NCBI GenBank assembly: GCA_964541255.1 | Contig: CAZIPL010000024.1 | Location: forward strand, 1-23,416 | Length of the DNA: 23,416 bases | DNA from: CAYOSU01 sp964541255 | Lineage (GTDB): Bacteria > Bacillota > Clostridia > Christensenellales > CAMQZB01 | Direction: 5' to 3' | The notes under the pieces: model-generated | Seen by the model: only the letters and a program-made list of their open reading frames with translations | What the model was told of the DNA's origin: nothing | Databases searched by the model: none | Part shown: positions 1 through 6,450 of the stretch, one piece after another | Position numbering within the stretch: the stretch's first letter is position 1 | How the letters are laid out: the number at the start of each line of letters is the position of its first letter | Position numbers and translations under genes: made by a program

Positions 1-1
1 A

Positions 2-1438
2 GGAAAGATTGCGGGTCTTGAAGTATTGAGAATCATCAACGAGCCTACCGCTGCGGCTTTGGCATACGGTCTTGACAAAGGAGAAAACAAGAACGCTAAG
101 ATTTTGATCTACGACCTCGGCGGCGGCACGTTCGACGTATCGATTCTCGAAATCGGCGACGGCGTTTTCGAAGTTCTTTCCACAAACGGAAATACGAGAC
201 TTGGCGGAGACGACTTCGATCAGAGAATAATCAACTACCTTCTCGACGAATTCAAGAAAGCAGAGGGGATCGATCTTTCGAAGGATAAAATGGTTCTTCA
301 AAGACTTAAAGACGCTGCAGAAAAGGCAAAGATCGACCTTTCGGGCGTTATGAATACCAATATCAACCTCCCGTTCATCACGGCTACGGAGTCGGGACCC
401 AAGCATCTTGACGTAGACCTTTCGAGAGCAAAATTCGAAGCTTTGACGGCTGATCTTGTCGAAGATACTCTCGTTCCGATGAAGAAAGCTCTTAGCGACG
501 CTAACCTTTCAATCAACGACATCGACAAAGTAATTATGGTCGGCGGTTCCACGAGAATCCCCGCAGTTGTCGAAGCCGTAAAGAAATATACGGGCAAAGA
601 GCCTTTCAAGGGAATTAACCCCGACGAGTGCGTAGCTATTGGCGCTGCCATTCAGGCAGGCGTTTTGGCGGGCGATGTTAAGGACGTTCTTCTTCTTGAC
701 GTAACGCCGCTTTCGCTCGGTATCGAAACGATGGGCGGAGTATTTACAAAGCTTATCGACAGAAACACAACTATTCCTACGAAGAAATCGCAGATTTTCT
801 CTACCGCCGCAGACAACCAGACGTCCGTTGACGTACACGTATTGCAGGGTGAAAGAGAATTTGCCGCAGACAACAAGACACTCGGAAGATTCGAGCTTTC
901 CGGAATCGCACCGGCTCCGAGAGGAATTCCTCAGATCGAAGTAGTATTCGATATCGACGCAAACGGAATCGTTCACGTAACGGCTACCGATAAGGGAACC
1001 GGCAAGTCTCAGAACATCACGATTACGGCTTCTACAAACCTTTCCGACGACGAAATCGATAAGGCTGTCAAGGACGCTGAAAAGTACGCTGCGGAAGACA
1101 AGAAGCGTAAAGAAGACTTCGAAACGAAGAACGGACTCGATCAGGCTATCTTCAATATCGAAAAGTTCATGAAAGAAAGCGGAGATAAGCTCGAAGCCGG
1201 CGACAGAGAAAAGGTCGAAGAAGCCGTTAAGGAAGCTAAAGCCGTTTATGAGGCAGGAGATGTAAGCAAGATGAAACAGGCTACCGAAGACCTCCTCAAC
1301 AAGACGAGCGCGATTTTCTCCAAGCTTTATCAGCAAGCAGCTCAAGAGCAGGCGGCTCAGAACAACGGAGCAAACAATAACAACAACGGCGGCGACGACG
1401 ATAACATTGTTGTCGACGTAACGGACGACAATAACTAA
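2..1438 (+). CDS. dnaK: Molecular chaperone DnaK (Hsp70), 5' end cut off by window edge
   Basis: Partial CDS: the reading frame is open from base 2 with no real start in view, so the first part of the ATPase domain lies outside. About 479 residues remain. The visible part begins with the family segment around IINEPTAAALAYGLDKG, then the phosphate-binding motif DLGGGTFDVS, the adenosine-site motif VGGSTRIP, the linker DVLLLDVTPLSLGIE, and the peptide-binding domain with an Asn/Asp-rich C-terminal tail. DnaK is a cytoplasmic ATP-driven chaperone that holds unfolded peptides and works with DnaJ and GrpE. dnaJ starts 5 nt downstream, the usual operon order (hrcA-grpE-dnaK-dnaJ); hrcA and grpE would be upstream and are not visible. 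No frameshift or missing motif in the part seen. Confidence 0.98.
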   Translation, partial: GKIAGLEVLRIINEPTAAALAYGLDKGENKNAKILIYDLGGGTFDVSILEIGDGVFEVLSTNGNTRLGGDDFDQRIINYLLDEFKKAEGIDLSKDKMVLQRLKDAAEKAKIDLSGVMNTNINLPFITATESGPKHLDVDLSRAKFEALTADLVEDTLVPMKKALSDANLSINDIDKVIMVGGSTRIPAVVEAVKKYTGKEPFKGINPDECVAIGAAIQAGVLAGDVKDVLLLDVTPLSLGIETMGGVFTKLIDRNTTIPTKKSQIFSTAADNQTSVDVHVLQGEREFAADNKTLGRFELSGIAPAPRGIPQIEVVFDIDANGIVHVTATDKGTGKSQNITITASTNLSDDEIDKAVKDAEKYAAEDKKRKEDFETKNGLDQAIFNIEKFMKESGDKLEAGDREKVEEAVKEAKAVYEAGDVSKMKQATEDLLNKTSAIFSKLYQQAAQEQAAQNNGANNNNNGGDDDNIVVDVTDDNN

Positions 1439-1443
1439 TTCTC

Positions 1444-2562
1444 ATGGCAAAGAGTTATTACGAAATTTTAGGTGTTGATAAGAACGCATCGGCGGACGAA
1501 ATTAAGTCCGCCTATCGTTCTTTAGCGAAAAAATACCACCCCGATTTGCATCCCGGGGACGAAGAAGCGGCGAATAAGTTTAAAGAGATAAACGAAGCTT
1601 ACGAAACGCTTTCCAACCCCGACAAAAAAGCGGCGTACGACAATCCGTCGCCGTTCGGGCAGGGCGGCTTCGGCGGTCAGGGATTTGATTTCTCGGGCGG
1701 TTTCGACGATATTTTCGACATCTTTTCAAATTTTACGGGCGGAAGCTCGAGGAGACAGTCCAAGTCCTCCGATCAAGGCGCGAATATAAGAGTATCGCTC
1801 AATCTTTCCTTTATGGAGGCTTGCAAGGGCGTCAAAAAGGAAGTCAAAATTACCAAAAAAGAGCGTTGCGAAAAGTGCCACGGCACGGGTGCCAAGGACG
1901 GTACGGCGTATACGACTTGCTCGAAGTGCAACGGCACGGGTAGAGTTCAATATGTAAGCAACACTTTGTTTGGCAGAACGGTTTCTTACGGCACATGTCC
2001 CGATTGTGGTGGCACGGGCAAGAAGATAACGGAAAAATGCCCCGATTGCAAAGGCGCGGGACTTGTTTCTAAAAATAAGACAATAACGCTCGATATTCCC
2101 GCGGGAGTTGACGACGGCAACGTTTTGACGGTAAGAGGCGCAGGAAGCGAAAGTGCGACTGCGGGCGCTATGAACGGTGACCTTATTTTGGAAATAAACG
2201 TAACTCCGCACAAGATTTTGAAGAGAAAATCTCTCGATCTTTTCGTAGAGCTTCCCGTCCCGTTTATTACGGCAACCATGGGCGGCACGATCGAAGTTCC
2301 GTCGCTTGACGGAACGTTCACGCAAAAGATACCCGAGGGAACGCAAAGCGGCACCGTTTTGAGAATAAGGAACAAGGGTATCAAGATGAAGAACGGTCAG
2401 CAAGGCGACTTGTATTTGAACGTCGTAGTCGAAGTTCCCAAGAACCTTTCGCGTTCGCAGAAGAAGCTTTTCGAGTCTTTGAGCAAGGACATCGAAAGAA
2501 AGCAATATTCGAAGTATAAAGACTATATGGATAAGATAGCCGATATAGCAAGAGAAAACTAA
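1444..2562 (+). CDS. dnaJ: Co-chaperone DnaJ (Hsp40)
   Basis: A full-length type I J-protein of 372 residues. The J domain has the HPD motif at residues 32-34, which stimulates DnaK ATP hydrolysis. A Gly/Phe-rich linker follows (about 70-100). The zinc-finger region has four CxxCxGxG repeats starting at C142, C159, C185 and C199. The C-terminal substrate-binding domain includes LDIPAGVDDG. It delivers unfolded substrates to DnaK in the cytoplasm. It begins 5 nt after the dnaK stop with no clear Shine-Dalgarno of its own, so translation is probably coupled to dnaK. A terminator follows directly, closing the chaperone operon. Confidence 0.98.
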   Translation: MAKSYYEILGVDKNASADEIKSAYRSLAKKYHPDLHPGDEEAANKFKEINEAYETLSNPDKKAAYDNPSPFGQGGFGGQGFDFSGGFDDIFDIFSNFTGGSSRRQSKSSDQGANIRVSLNLSFMEACKGVKKEVKITKKERCEKCHGTGAKDGTAYTTCSKCNGTGRVQYVSNTLFGRTVSYGTCPDCGGTGKKITEKCPDCKGAGLVSKNKTITLDIPAGVDDGNVLTVRGAGSESATAGAMNGDLILEINVTPHKILKRKSLDLFVELPVPFITATMGGTIEVPSLDGTFTQKIPEGTQSGTVLRIRNKGIKMKNGQQGDLYLNVVVEVPKNLSRSQKKLFESLSKDIERKQYSKYKDYMDKIADIAREN

Positions 2563-2570
2563 ATAATAAC

Positions 2571-2607
2571 AAAACGCGACTTTAATACTAAAAAGCCGCG
2601 TTTTTTT
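2571..2607 (+). terminator. Rho-independent terminator after dnaJ
   Basis: The left arm AAAACGCGACTTT pairs with AAAGCCGCGTTTT, with one A-C mismatch, and seven T follow. It sits 9 nt after the dnaJ stop and separates the chaperone operon from prmA, which has its own promoter. Confidence 0.85.
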
Positions 2608-2707
2608 GTTGGTTTTTTTTGAAAAGCTGTTTTGCATTTTTTAGTTTAATCAAAAATGATTAGACGATGAAAATTCGACGAGCTTATCGCAAACGAACTT
2701 GTTTATA

Positions 2708-2736
2708 TTGACAAAGAAAGAAAAAAGCAATAAAAT
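2708..2736 (+). promoter_or_regulatory. SigmaA-type promoter of prmA (leaderless arrangement)
   Basis: A perfect -35 TTGACA (2708-2713), a 17-nt spacer and -10 TAAAAT (2731-2736). The expected start of transcription, about 7 nt after the -10, is A2743, which is also the A of the prmA ATG. No Shine-Dalgarno lies between the -10 and the start codon. Confidence 0.8.
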
Positions 2737-2742
2737 GAATAT

Positions 2743-3681
2743 ATGGAATACATAGAAATTACGGTAAGAACGACAAGCGAGGCGGCAGACCTCGTTGCGG
2801 ACGTATTCTTCGATTTCACGGTCGAGGGCGTCAGCATAGTCGATAAGGAAGATTTGAATAATCTCAACAAAAAGTGCCACCATTGGGACTATATCGAAGA
2901 GGATATTTTTGCAAAATACGGCGAAGAAGCGCTCGTTGTTGGCTTTGTCGAAAAGTCCAAATACGGCGAAATATCGACGCTTATCGATAGCGAGCTTTCT
3001 GCGCTTAAAGATAGATCTTCGGGATTTATGAACGTAGGCTCACTGGAGAGAACGGAACGCGTTATCGAGGGAGATGATTGGGTAAACAGCTGGAAAGAGC
3101 ATTTCAAGCCGATTAAGCTAAACAAAATCGTCGTTTGCCCGAAGTGGATCGATTACGAAGAAAAGGACGACGAAACGAAAGTTCTTCTCGACGTCGGAAT
3201 GGCGTTCGGAACGGGCGAACACGAAACTACGTCACTTTGCATAACCTTAATGCAAAAAGTCGATATGAAAGGGAAGACCGTTTATGACGTAGGAACGGGT
3301 AGCGGCATTTTGGGTATTGCCGCGGTAAAGCTCGGTGCGAAAAAAGCCATTATGTCTGATATAGACGAAATAGCGGTTGCGGCGGCGAAAAACAACGCAA
3401 AGCTAAACGGCGTAGAGGATTGTTGCGAGATAACGGAAAGCAATTTACTCGACGGAAAGACGGAGCCTGCGGACGTAGTGGTATCGAACATCACTGCGGA
3501 AGTATTGATTCTTATGGCTGACGATATGGCAAAAATCACAAGAAGCGGAACACCGCTTATATTAAGCGGCGTACTTTTCGATAGACTCGAAATGATAAAA
3601 AGCTCTTACGGGAAATACTTCGATATAGTGTCGCTCGAAAGAAAGGGCGATTGGTGCGGAATACTTTTAATAAGGAAATAA
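2743..3681 (+). CDS. prmA: Ribosomal protein L11 methyltransferase
   Basis: 312 residues, the usual PrmA length. The N-terminal substrate-recognition domain begins EYIEITVRTTSEAAD. The linker motif GMAFGTGEHETT precedes the class I SAM-binding motif DVGTGSGILGIAA, the acidic residue in SDIDE, and the catalytic-site motif SNITAEV (typically N-I-x-A). PrmA trimethylates lysines and the N-terminus of ribosomal protein L11 in the cytoplasm. The ATG at 2743 fits the conserved N-terminus, and no in-frame alternative upstream fits. Immediately upstream is a near-consensus promoter that would place +1 at the start codon. mtaB follows after 3 nt, so the two are probably co-transcribed. The rsmE gene often found between them in related genomes is absent here. 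Confidence 0.96.
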   Translation: MEYIEITVRTTSEAADLVADVFFDFTVEGVSIVDKEDLNNLNKKCHHWDYIEEDIFAKYGEEALVVGFVEKSKYGEISTLIDSELSALKDRSSGFMNVGSLERTERVIEGDDWVNSWKEHFKPIKLNKIVVCPKWIDYEEKDDETKVLLDVGMAFGTGEHETTSLCITLMQKVDMKGKTVYDVGTGSGILGIAAVKLGAKKAIMSDIDEIAVAAAKNNAKLNGVEDCCEITESNLLDGKTEPADVVVSNITAEVLILMADDMAKITRSGTPLILSGVLFDRLEMIKSSYGKYFDIVSLERKGDWCGILLIRK

Positions 3682-3684
3682 CGA

Positions 3685-4920
3685 ATGAAAGTAAGCGTGG
3701 TAACGCTCGGCTGCAAGGTTAATCAATATGACAGCGGCGGAGTAATCAACATATTGAACGAAAAGGGAATCGAAACGGACGAGGGGCTTGTTTTTGCCGA
3801 TTGCTATATTCTTAATACGTGCGCGGTAACGAAAGAAGCGGAAAGAAAGAGTAGGGAAGCCGTTACGAAATGCTTGAAGCTCAATCCCGAGGCGAAGATT
3901 TTCGTTATGGGTTGCGCCGTGCAGAAGAACCCGAATCAGTTCATCGAAAAAACCGATAGAATAGTTTACGTCAACGGCAACGGCGATAAGAAAAAAATCG
4001 CTAACTTAATTGCGGGAAAGGAACTTTCCGCGCTTCCCGATGTTTACGAAGAATTTGAAAGCGCGAAAACCGAAAAGACGAGAGCATTTATCAAAGTTCA
4101 GGACGGTTGCAACAATTTTTGCAGCTATTGCATAGTGCCGTACTTAAGAGGTAGATCCCGTTCGAGGGAAATATCTAAGGTCGTTAACGAAATCCAAAAT
4201 CTTAAAGAAGTCAATGAAATAGTCCTTTGCGGAATCAATCTTTCGGATTACCGTTTCGGCGACGGACTTATATCTCTTGCCGAGGCTGTGGATAAATGCG
4301 GCATAAGATTCCGCTTCGGTTCTCTCGAAGAAAGGGTTATTACGGACGAGTTTTTGGATAGATTGAATAAGCTTAAAAACTTTTGTCCGCAGTTCCATTT
4401 GTCTTTGCAGTCGGGAAGCGATACGGTCTTAAAGCGAATGAACAGAAAATATACTTCTGTTGAGTATAAAAAGGCCTGCGAAAAAATAAAGAGCGTTTTC
4501 GAAAATGCGAATATCACGACGGACGTAATCGTAGGTTTCCCCGGTGAAACGGAGGAGGAGTTTAACGAGTCTTTCGAGCTTGCAAAAGCCGTGGGCTTTG
4601 GAGATATGCACGTATTCCCGTATTCGAGGCGTGAAGGAACGGTCGCGGCGAAAATGGAGGATCTTCCTAAAGCCGTAAAGACGGAAAGAGCAAAAAAGCT
4701 CGGGGTTTTAGCGGAAGAGCTTAAATCGAAATATATCGAAAGCTTTTTCGGGGAAACTCTCACGGCGTTATCGGAAGACGTAGAAGACGGTATGAGAGTA
4801 GGCTATACCGAAAACTACATAAAGGTCTATCTTCCCGAAAGCGTTTTGGGGAATAAGCTTGTCAAGGTGAAGATTGAAAACCGTTTTAAGGACGGAGCAA
4901 AAGCGATTGTTTTGGAATAA
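3685..4920 (+). CDS. mtaB: tRNA t6A37 methylthiotransferase MtaB
   Basis: 411 residues. The N-terminal methylthiotransferase domain starts MKVSVVTLGCKVNQYDS, the MtaB version of this motif, with cluster cysteines C10, C46 and C77. The radical-SAM motif CNNFCSYC supplies C142, C146 and C149 for the second [4Fe-4S] cluster. The C-terminal segment from about residue 350 looks like a TRAM RNA-binding domain. MtaB adds a methylthio group to N6-threonylcarbamoyladenosine at position 37 of ANN-decoding tRNAs. The sequence AAGGA before the ATG is a reasonable ribosome-binding site. Spacing to prmA is 3 nt. MiaB and RimO are the close alternatives, but TLGCKVNQY and the neighbourhood favour MtaB. Confidence 0.95.
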   Translation: MKVSVVTLGCKVNQYDSGGVINILNEKGIETDEGLVFADCYILNTCAVTKEAERKSREAVTKCLKLNPEAKIFVMGCAVQKNPNQFIEKTDRIVYVNGNGDKKKIANLIAGKELSALPDVYEEFESAKTEKTRAFIKVQDGCNNFCSYCIVPYLRGRSRSREISKVVNEIQNLKEVNEIVLCGINLSDYRFGDGLISLAEAVDKCGIRFRFGSLEERVITDEFLDRLNKLKNFCPQFHLSLQSGSDTVLKRMNRKYTSVEYKKACEKIKSVFENANITTDVIVGFPGETEEEFNESFELAKAVGFGDMHVFPYSRREGTVAAKMEDLPKAVKTERAKKLGVLAEELKSKYIESFFGETLTALSEDVEDGMRVGYTENYIKVYLPESVLGNKLVKVKIENRFKDGAKAIVLE

Positions 4921-4987
4921 AGCTTTCTAAATCAAAAAGCTAAAGCGAATTTGATTTTCTAAATATAAAAAACGAGGAGAAAAACAT

Positions 4988-5326
4988 ATGGATTGCTTGT
5001 TTTGTAAGTTTATTAGCGGTGAAATTCCCGTAAACAAGGTTTATGAGGACGAGCTTATGATAATAATAAGAGATATCGAGCCTAAGGCGAAGAACCACTT
5101 TTTGGCTATTCCGAAAAAGCATTTCAAATATCTTGCCGAGATGACAGAGGAAGATTCCGTTGTTTTAGGCAAATGTATGAAAAAAATCTCGGAGCTTAGC
5201 GATAAGCTCGAGCTTCAAAACGGATATAGGCTTGTGATAAATCAAGGCGACGACGCAGGTCAAAGCGTTCCGCATCTTCATATCCATATCCTTTCGGGAC
5301 AGAAAATGGAGTGGAATCCGGCATAA
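4988..5326 (+). CDS. HIT-family nucleotide hydrolase (HinT-like)
   Basis: 112 residues, typical of bacterial HinT proteins. The N-terminus MDCLFCKFISGEIP carries the CxxC zinc pair common in this family. The C-terminal histidine triad HLHIHIL holds the nucleophilic histidine. These enzymes hydrolyse purine nucleoside phosphoramidates or aminoacyl-adenylates in the cytoplasm. The start is supported by GAGGAG about 9 nt upstream. It follows mtaB by 67 nt and precedes rpsU, a neighbourhood common in Clostridia and Bacilli. The physiological substrate cannot be told from sequence. Confidence 0.93.
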   Translation: MDCLFCKFISGEIPVNKVYEDELMIIIRDIEPKAKNHFLAIPKKHFKYLAEMTEEDSVVLGKCMKKISELSDKLELQNGYRLVINQGDDAGQSVPHLHIHILSGQKMEWNPA

Positions 5327-5357
5327 CAAGAGATATAAAAGCACGGTTTTTTGGAGA

Positions 5358-5384
5358 CTTTCGAAATATAGAAAGAATTTTTTT
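5358..5384 (+). terminator. Possible weak terminator after the HIT gene
   Basis: A short stem CTTTC/GAAAG with an 8-nt loop, followed by AATTTTTTT. A longer TTTTGGA/TCCAAAA pairing can enclose it. The 5-bp stem is weak, so this is only a candidate; it lies just before the rpsU promoter. Confidence 0.35.
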
Positions 5385-5404
5385 CCAAAACAAGTCGGTT
5401 TTTC

Positions 5405-5432
5405 TTGACAAAGAACGGATTTTTTGTATAAT
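5405..5432 (+). promoter_or_regulatory. SigmaA-type promoter of rpsU
   Basis: Perfect -35 TTGACA (5405-5410) and perfect -10 TATAAT (5427-5432) with a 16-nt spacer. Transcription should start near 5439, giving a leader of about 60 nt before rpsU. Confidence 0.88.
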
Positions 5433-5498
5433 TAGTTTGTATGTAAATATAGCTACTTTGTTATATTGACTTCCCGACACGAAGGAGGTGTGTGAGTT

Positions 5499-5681
5499 TT
5501 GTCTACGGTAAGAGTTGGCGAGAATGAATCTTTGGACAGCGCTTTGAGACGTTTTAAGAGAAAATGCGCTCGCGACGGAATCATCGGCGATTTGAGAAAG
5601 AAAGAACAGTACGAGAAACCGAGCGTCAGACGCAAAAAGAAAGCCGAGGCTGCAAGAAAGCGCGGCAACAGAGCTTTTTAA
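5499..5681 (+). CDS. rpsU: Small ribosomal subunit protein bS21
   Basis: 60 residues, strongly basic, with the family signatures NESLDSALRRFKRKC and YEKPSVRRKKKAEAARKR. bS21 joins the 30S subunit near the 3' end of 16S rRNA and aids initiation. The start is TTG at 5499, 8-10 nt after a very strong AAGGAGGTG. The only other upstream in-frame start, GTG at 5490, runs straight into TGA at 5493, so TTG is forced. The gene has its own promoter and ends at a good terminator, so it forms a single-gene unit, although it sits next to the prmA-mtaB-HIT block. Confidence 0.96.
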   Translation: MSTVRVGENESLDSALRRFKRKCARDGIIGDLRKKEQYEKPSVRRKKKAEAARKRGNRAF

Positions 5682-5715
5682 TTTAAGCTCAAATTGAATT
5701 TATGAAATACAGAAG

Positions 5716-5746
5716 ATGACTTTGATGATATCAAGGTCATTTTTTT
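5716..5746 (+). terminator. Rho-independent terminator after rpsU
   Basis: The arms ATGACTTTGAT and ATCAAGGTCAT form an 11-bp stem with one U-G pair and a 3-nt loop, followed by six T. It lies 34 nt after the rpsU stop. Confidence 0.85.
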
Positions 5747-5832
5747 GTTTGCAAAAAAGACAAGCCTTATTTTAGGGGAAGTGAATTATTATTTGCAAAA
5801 AGCAAGTTTTAGCAAGAAAAAAGGAGTTTATA

Positions 5833-6252
5833 ATGGGAAAAGAGGGAGAATTGAAAAGCATGGCGCGTCAAGCGAAAGCAAGACTGAAAAGCGGATATTG
5901 GGTTGATCGAAAAGAAAAACTCAAAGCGTGTCTTGAAAGAAGCGGCGGAAGCAAACTTTGTGTCGACGAAGTAAAGCAATACTTTTCCGTTGCCGAAAGG
6001 AGCTTGAAAAAATACGCCGACGAAGAGGATAGGGAGAGCAGGCTTTATCCGATAGTATGCGACATAATCGAGTCCGACGACGGACTCAATCCTTTGGGGC
6101 GACTTATCGACAGAGAATATTACGAAAGCTTGGATTTCGCCGAAAAGCAAAGATATGTTTTGGAACTTTCGGATATATATAAAAAGCTGTCCGAAAGGTA
6201 TCTTGCCGAAAGAGAAATCGAAAAACGGCTGAATAATTTGGCAAAAATGTAA
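5833..6252 (+). CDS. Small charged protein of unknown function
   Basis: I do not recognise this family. It encodes 139 residues, rich in Lys, Arg, Glu and Asp, predicted by eye to be mostly helical. There is no signal peptide, no membrane segment and no known catalytic motif. Three cysteines (C33, C43, C76) are spaced unlike a zinc site. Aromatic and charged clusters such as KSGYWVDRKEK (19-29) and GRLIDREYYESLDFAEKQRY (89-108) look like conserved motifs, but this is untested. A good AAGGAG lies 6 nt before the ATG and codon use matches its neighbours, so it is probably a real gene. It sits between the rpsU terminator and pcrA, with a TATTAT possible -10 at 5787 but no convincing -35. In many related genomes yqeY follows rpsU; this protein does not resemble YqeY. 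Confidence 0.75.
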   Translation: MGKEGELKSMARQAKARLKSGYWVDRKEKLKACLERSGGSKLCVDEVKQYFSVAERSLKKYADEEDRESRLYPIVCDIIESDDGLNPLGRLIDREYYESLDFAEKQRYVLELSDIYKKLSERYLAEREIEKRLNNLAKM

Positions 6253-6283
6253 AAATCAAAAACGTATAGAAAAGCTCGCTTTA

Positions 6284-6318
6284 TATGACAAAGCCGATTC
6301 GTTTATCGGTGTGTCATA
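6284..6318. repeat. Compound inverted repeat between the unknown gene and pcrA
   Basis: The outer arms TATGACA (6284-6290) and TGTCATA (6312-6318) enclose inner arms CCGAT (6294-6298) and ATCGG (6305-6309), with a 6-nt loop and a 3x2 internal loop. No T-tract follows directly, so it is not a standard terminator. It could be an RNA structure or a protein-binding site. Confidence 0.55.
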
Positions 6319-6356
6319 ACAAGGACGGGCTTTCTTTGCTTTTTTATAAGATGTGG

Positions 6357-6385
6357 TTTACTTATCCGCGGTTTTGTGATATACT
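6357..6385 (+). promoter_or_regulatory. Probable extended -10 promoter of pcrA
   Basis: TATACT at 6380-6385 is preceded by TG plus one base (TGATATACT, extended -10). A weak -35, TTTACT (6357-6362), is 17 nt upstream. Transcription would start near 6392, about 60 nt before the pcrA ATG. Confidence 0.5.
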
Positions 6386-6450
6386 AATGTTTAACATGGA
6401 GTTTTATGCGAAAGTGCATAAAACGAACAAACACGAATACGAGGATATTT

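Noticed and set aside
509..1345. Long open frame antisense to dnaK (about 278 codons)
   Set aside because: It is a shadow of the dnaK codon pattern; no family resemblance or ribosome-binding site supports it.
1726..2637. Long open frame antisense to dnaJ (about 303 codons)
   Set aside because: It mirrors the dnaJ coding strand and runs through the terminator; composition is that of an antisense artefact.
4287..4295. A perfect DnaA-box 9-mer (TGTGGATAA) inside mtaB
   Set aside because: It is a single copy read as codons for Val-Asp-Lys within a conserved protein, so it is probably chance.
4929..4957. AAATCAAA/TTTGATTT inverted repeat between mtaB and the HIT gene
   Set aside because: The stem is nearly all A-T with a 13-nt loop and no T-tract, too weak to call a terminator.
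6406..6450. Earlier in-frame ATG for pcrA
   Set aside because: It adds 15 residues unlike the family and lacks a good Shine-Dalgarno; ATG 6451 has GAGG at proper spacing.
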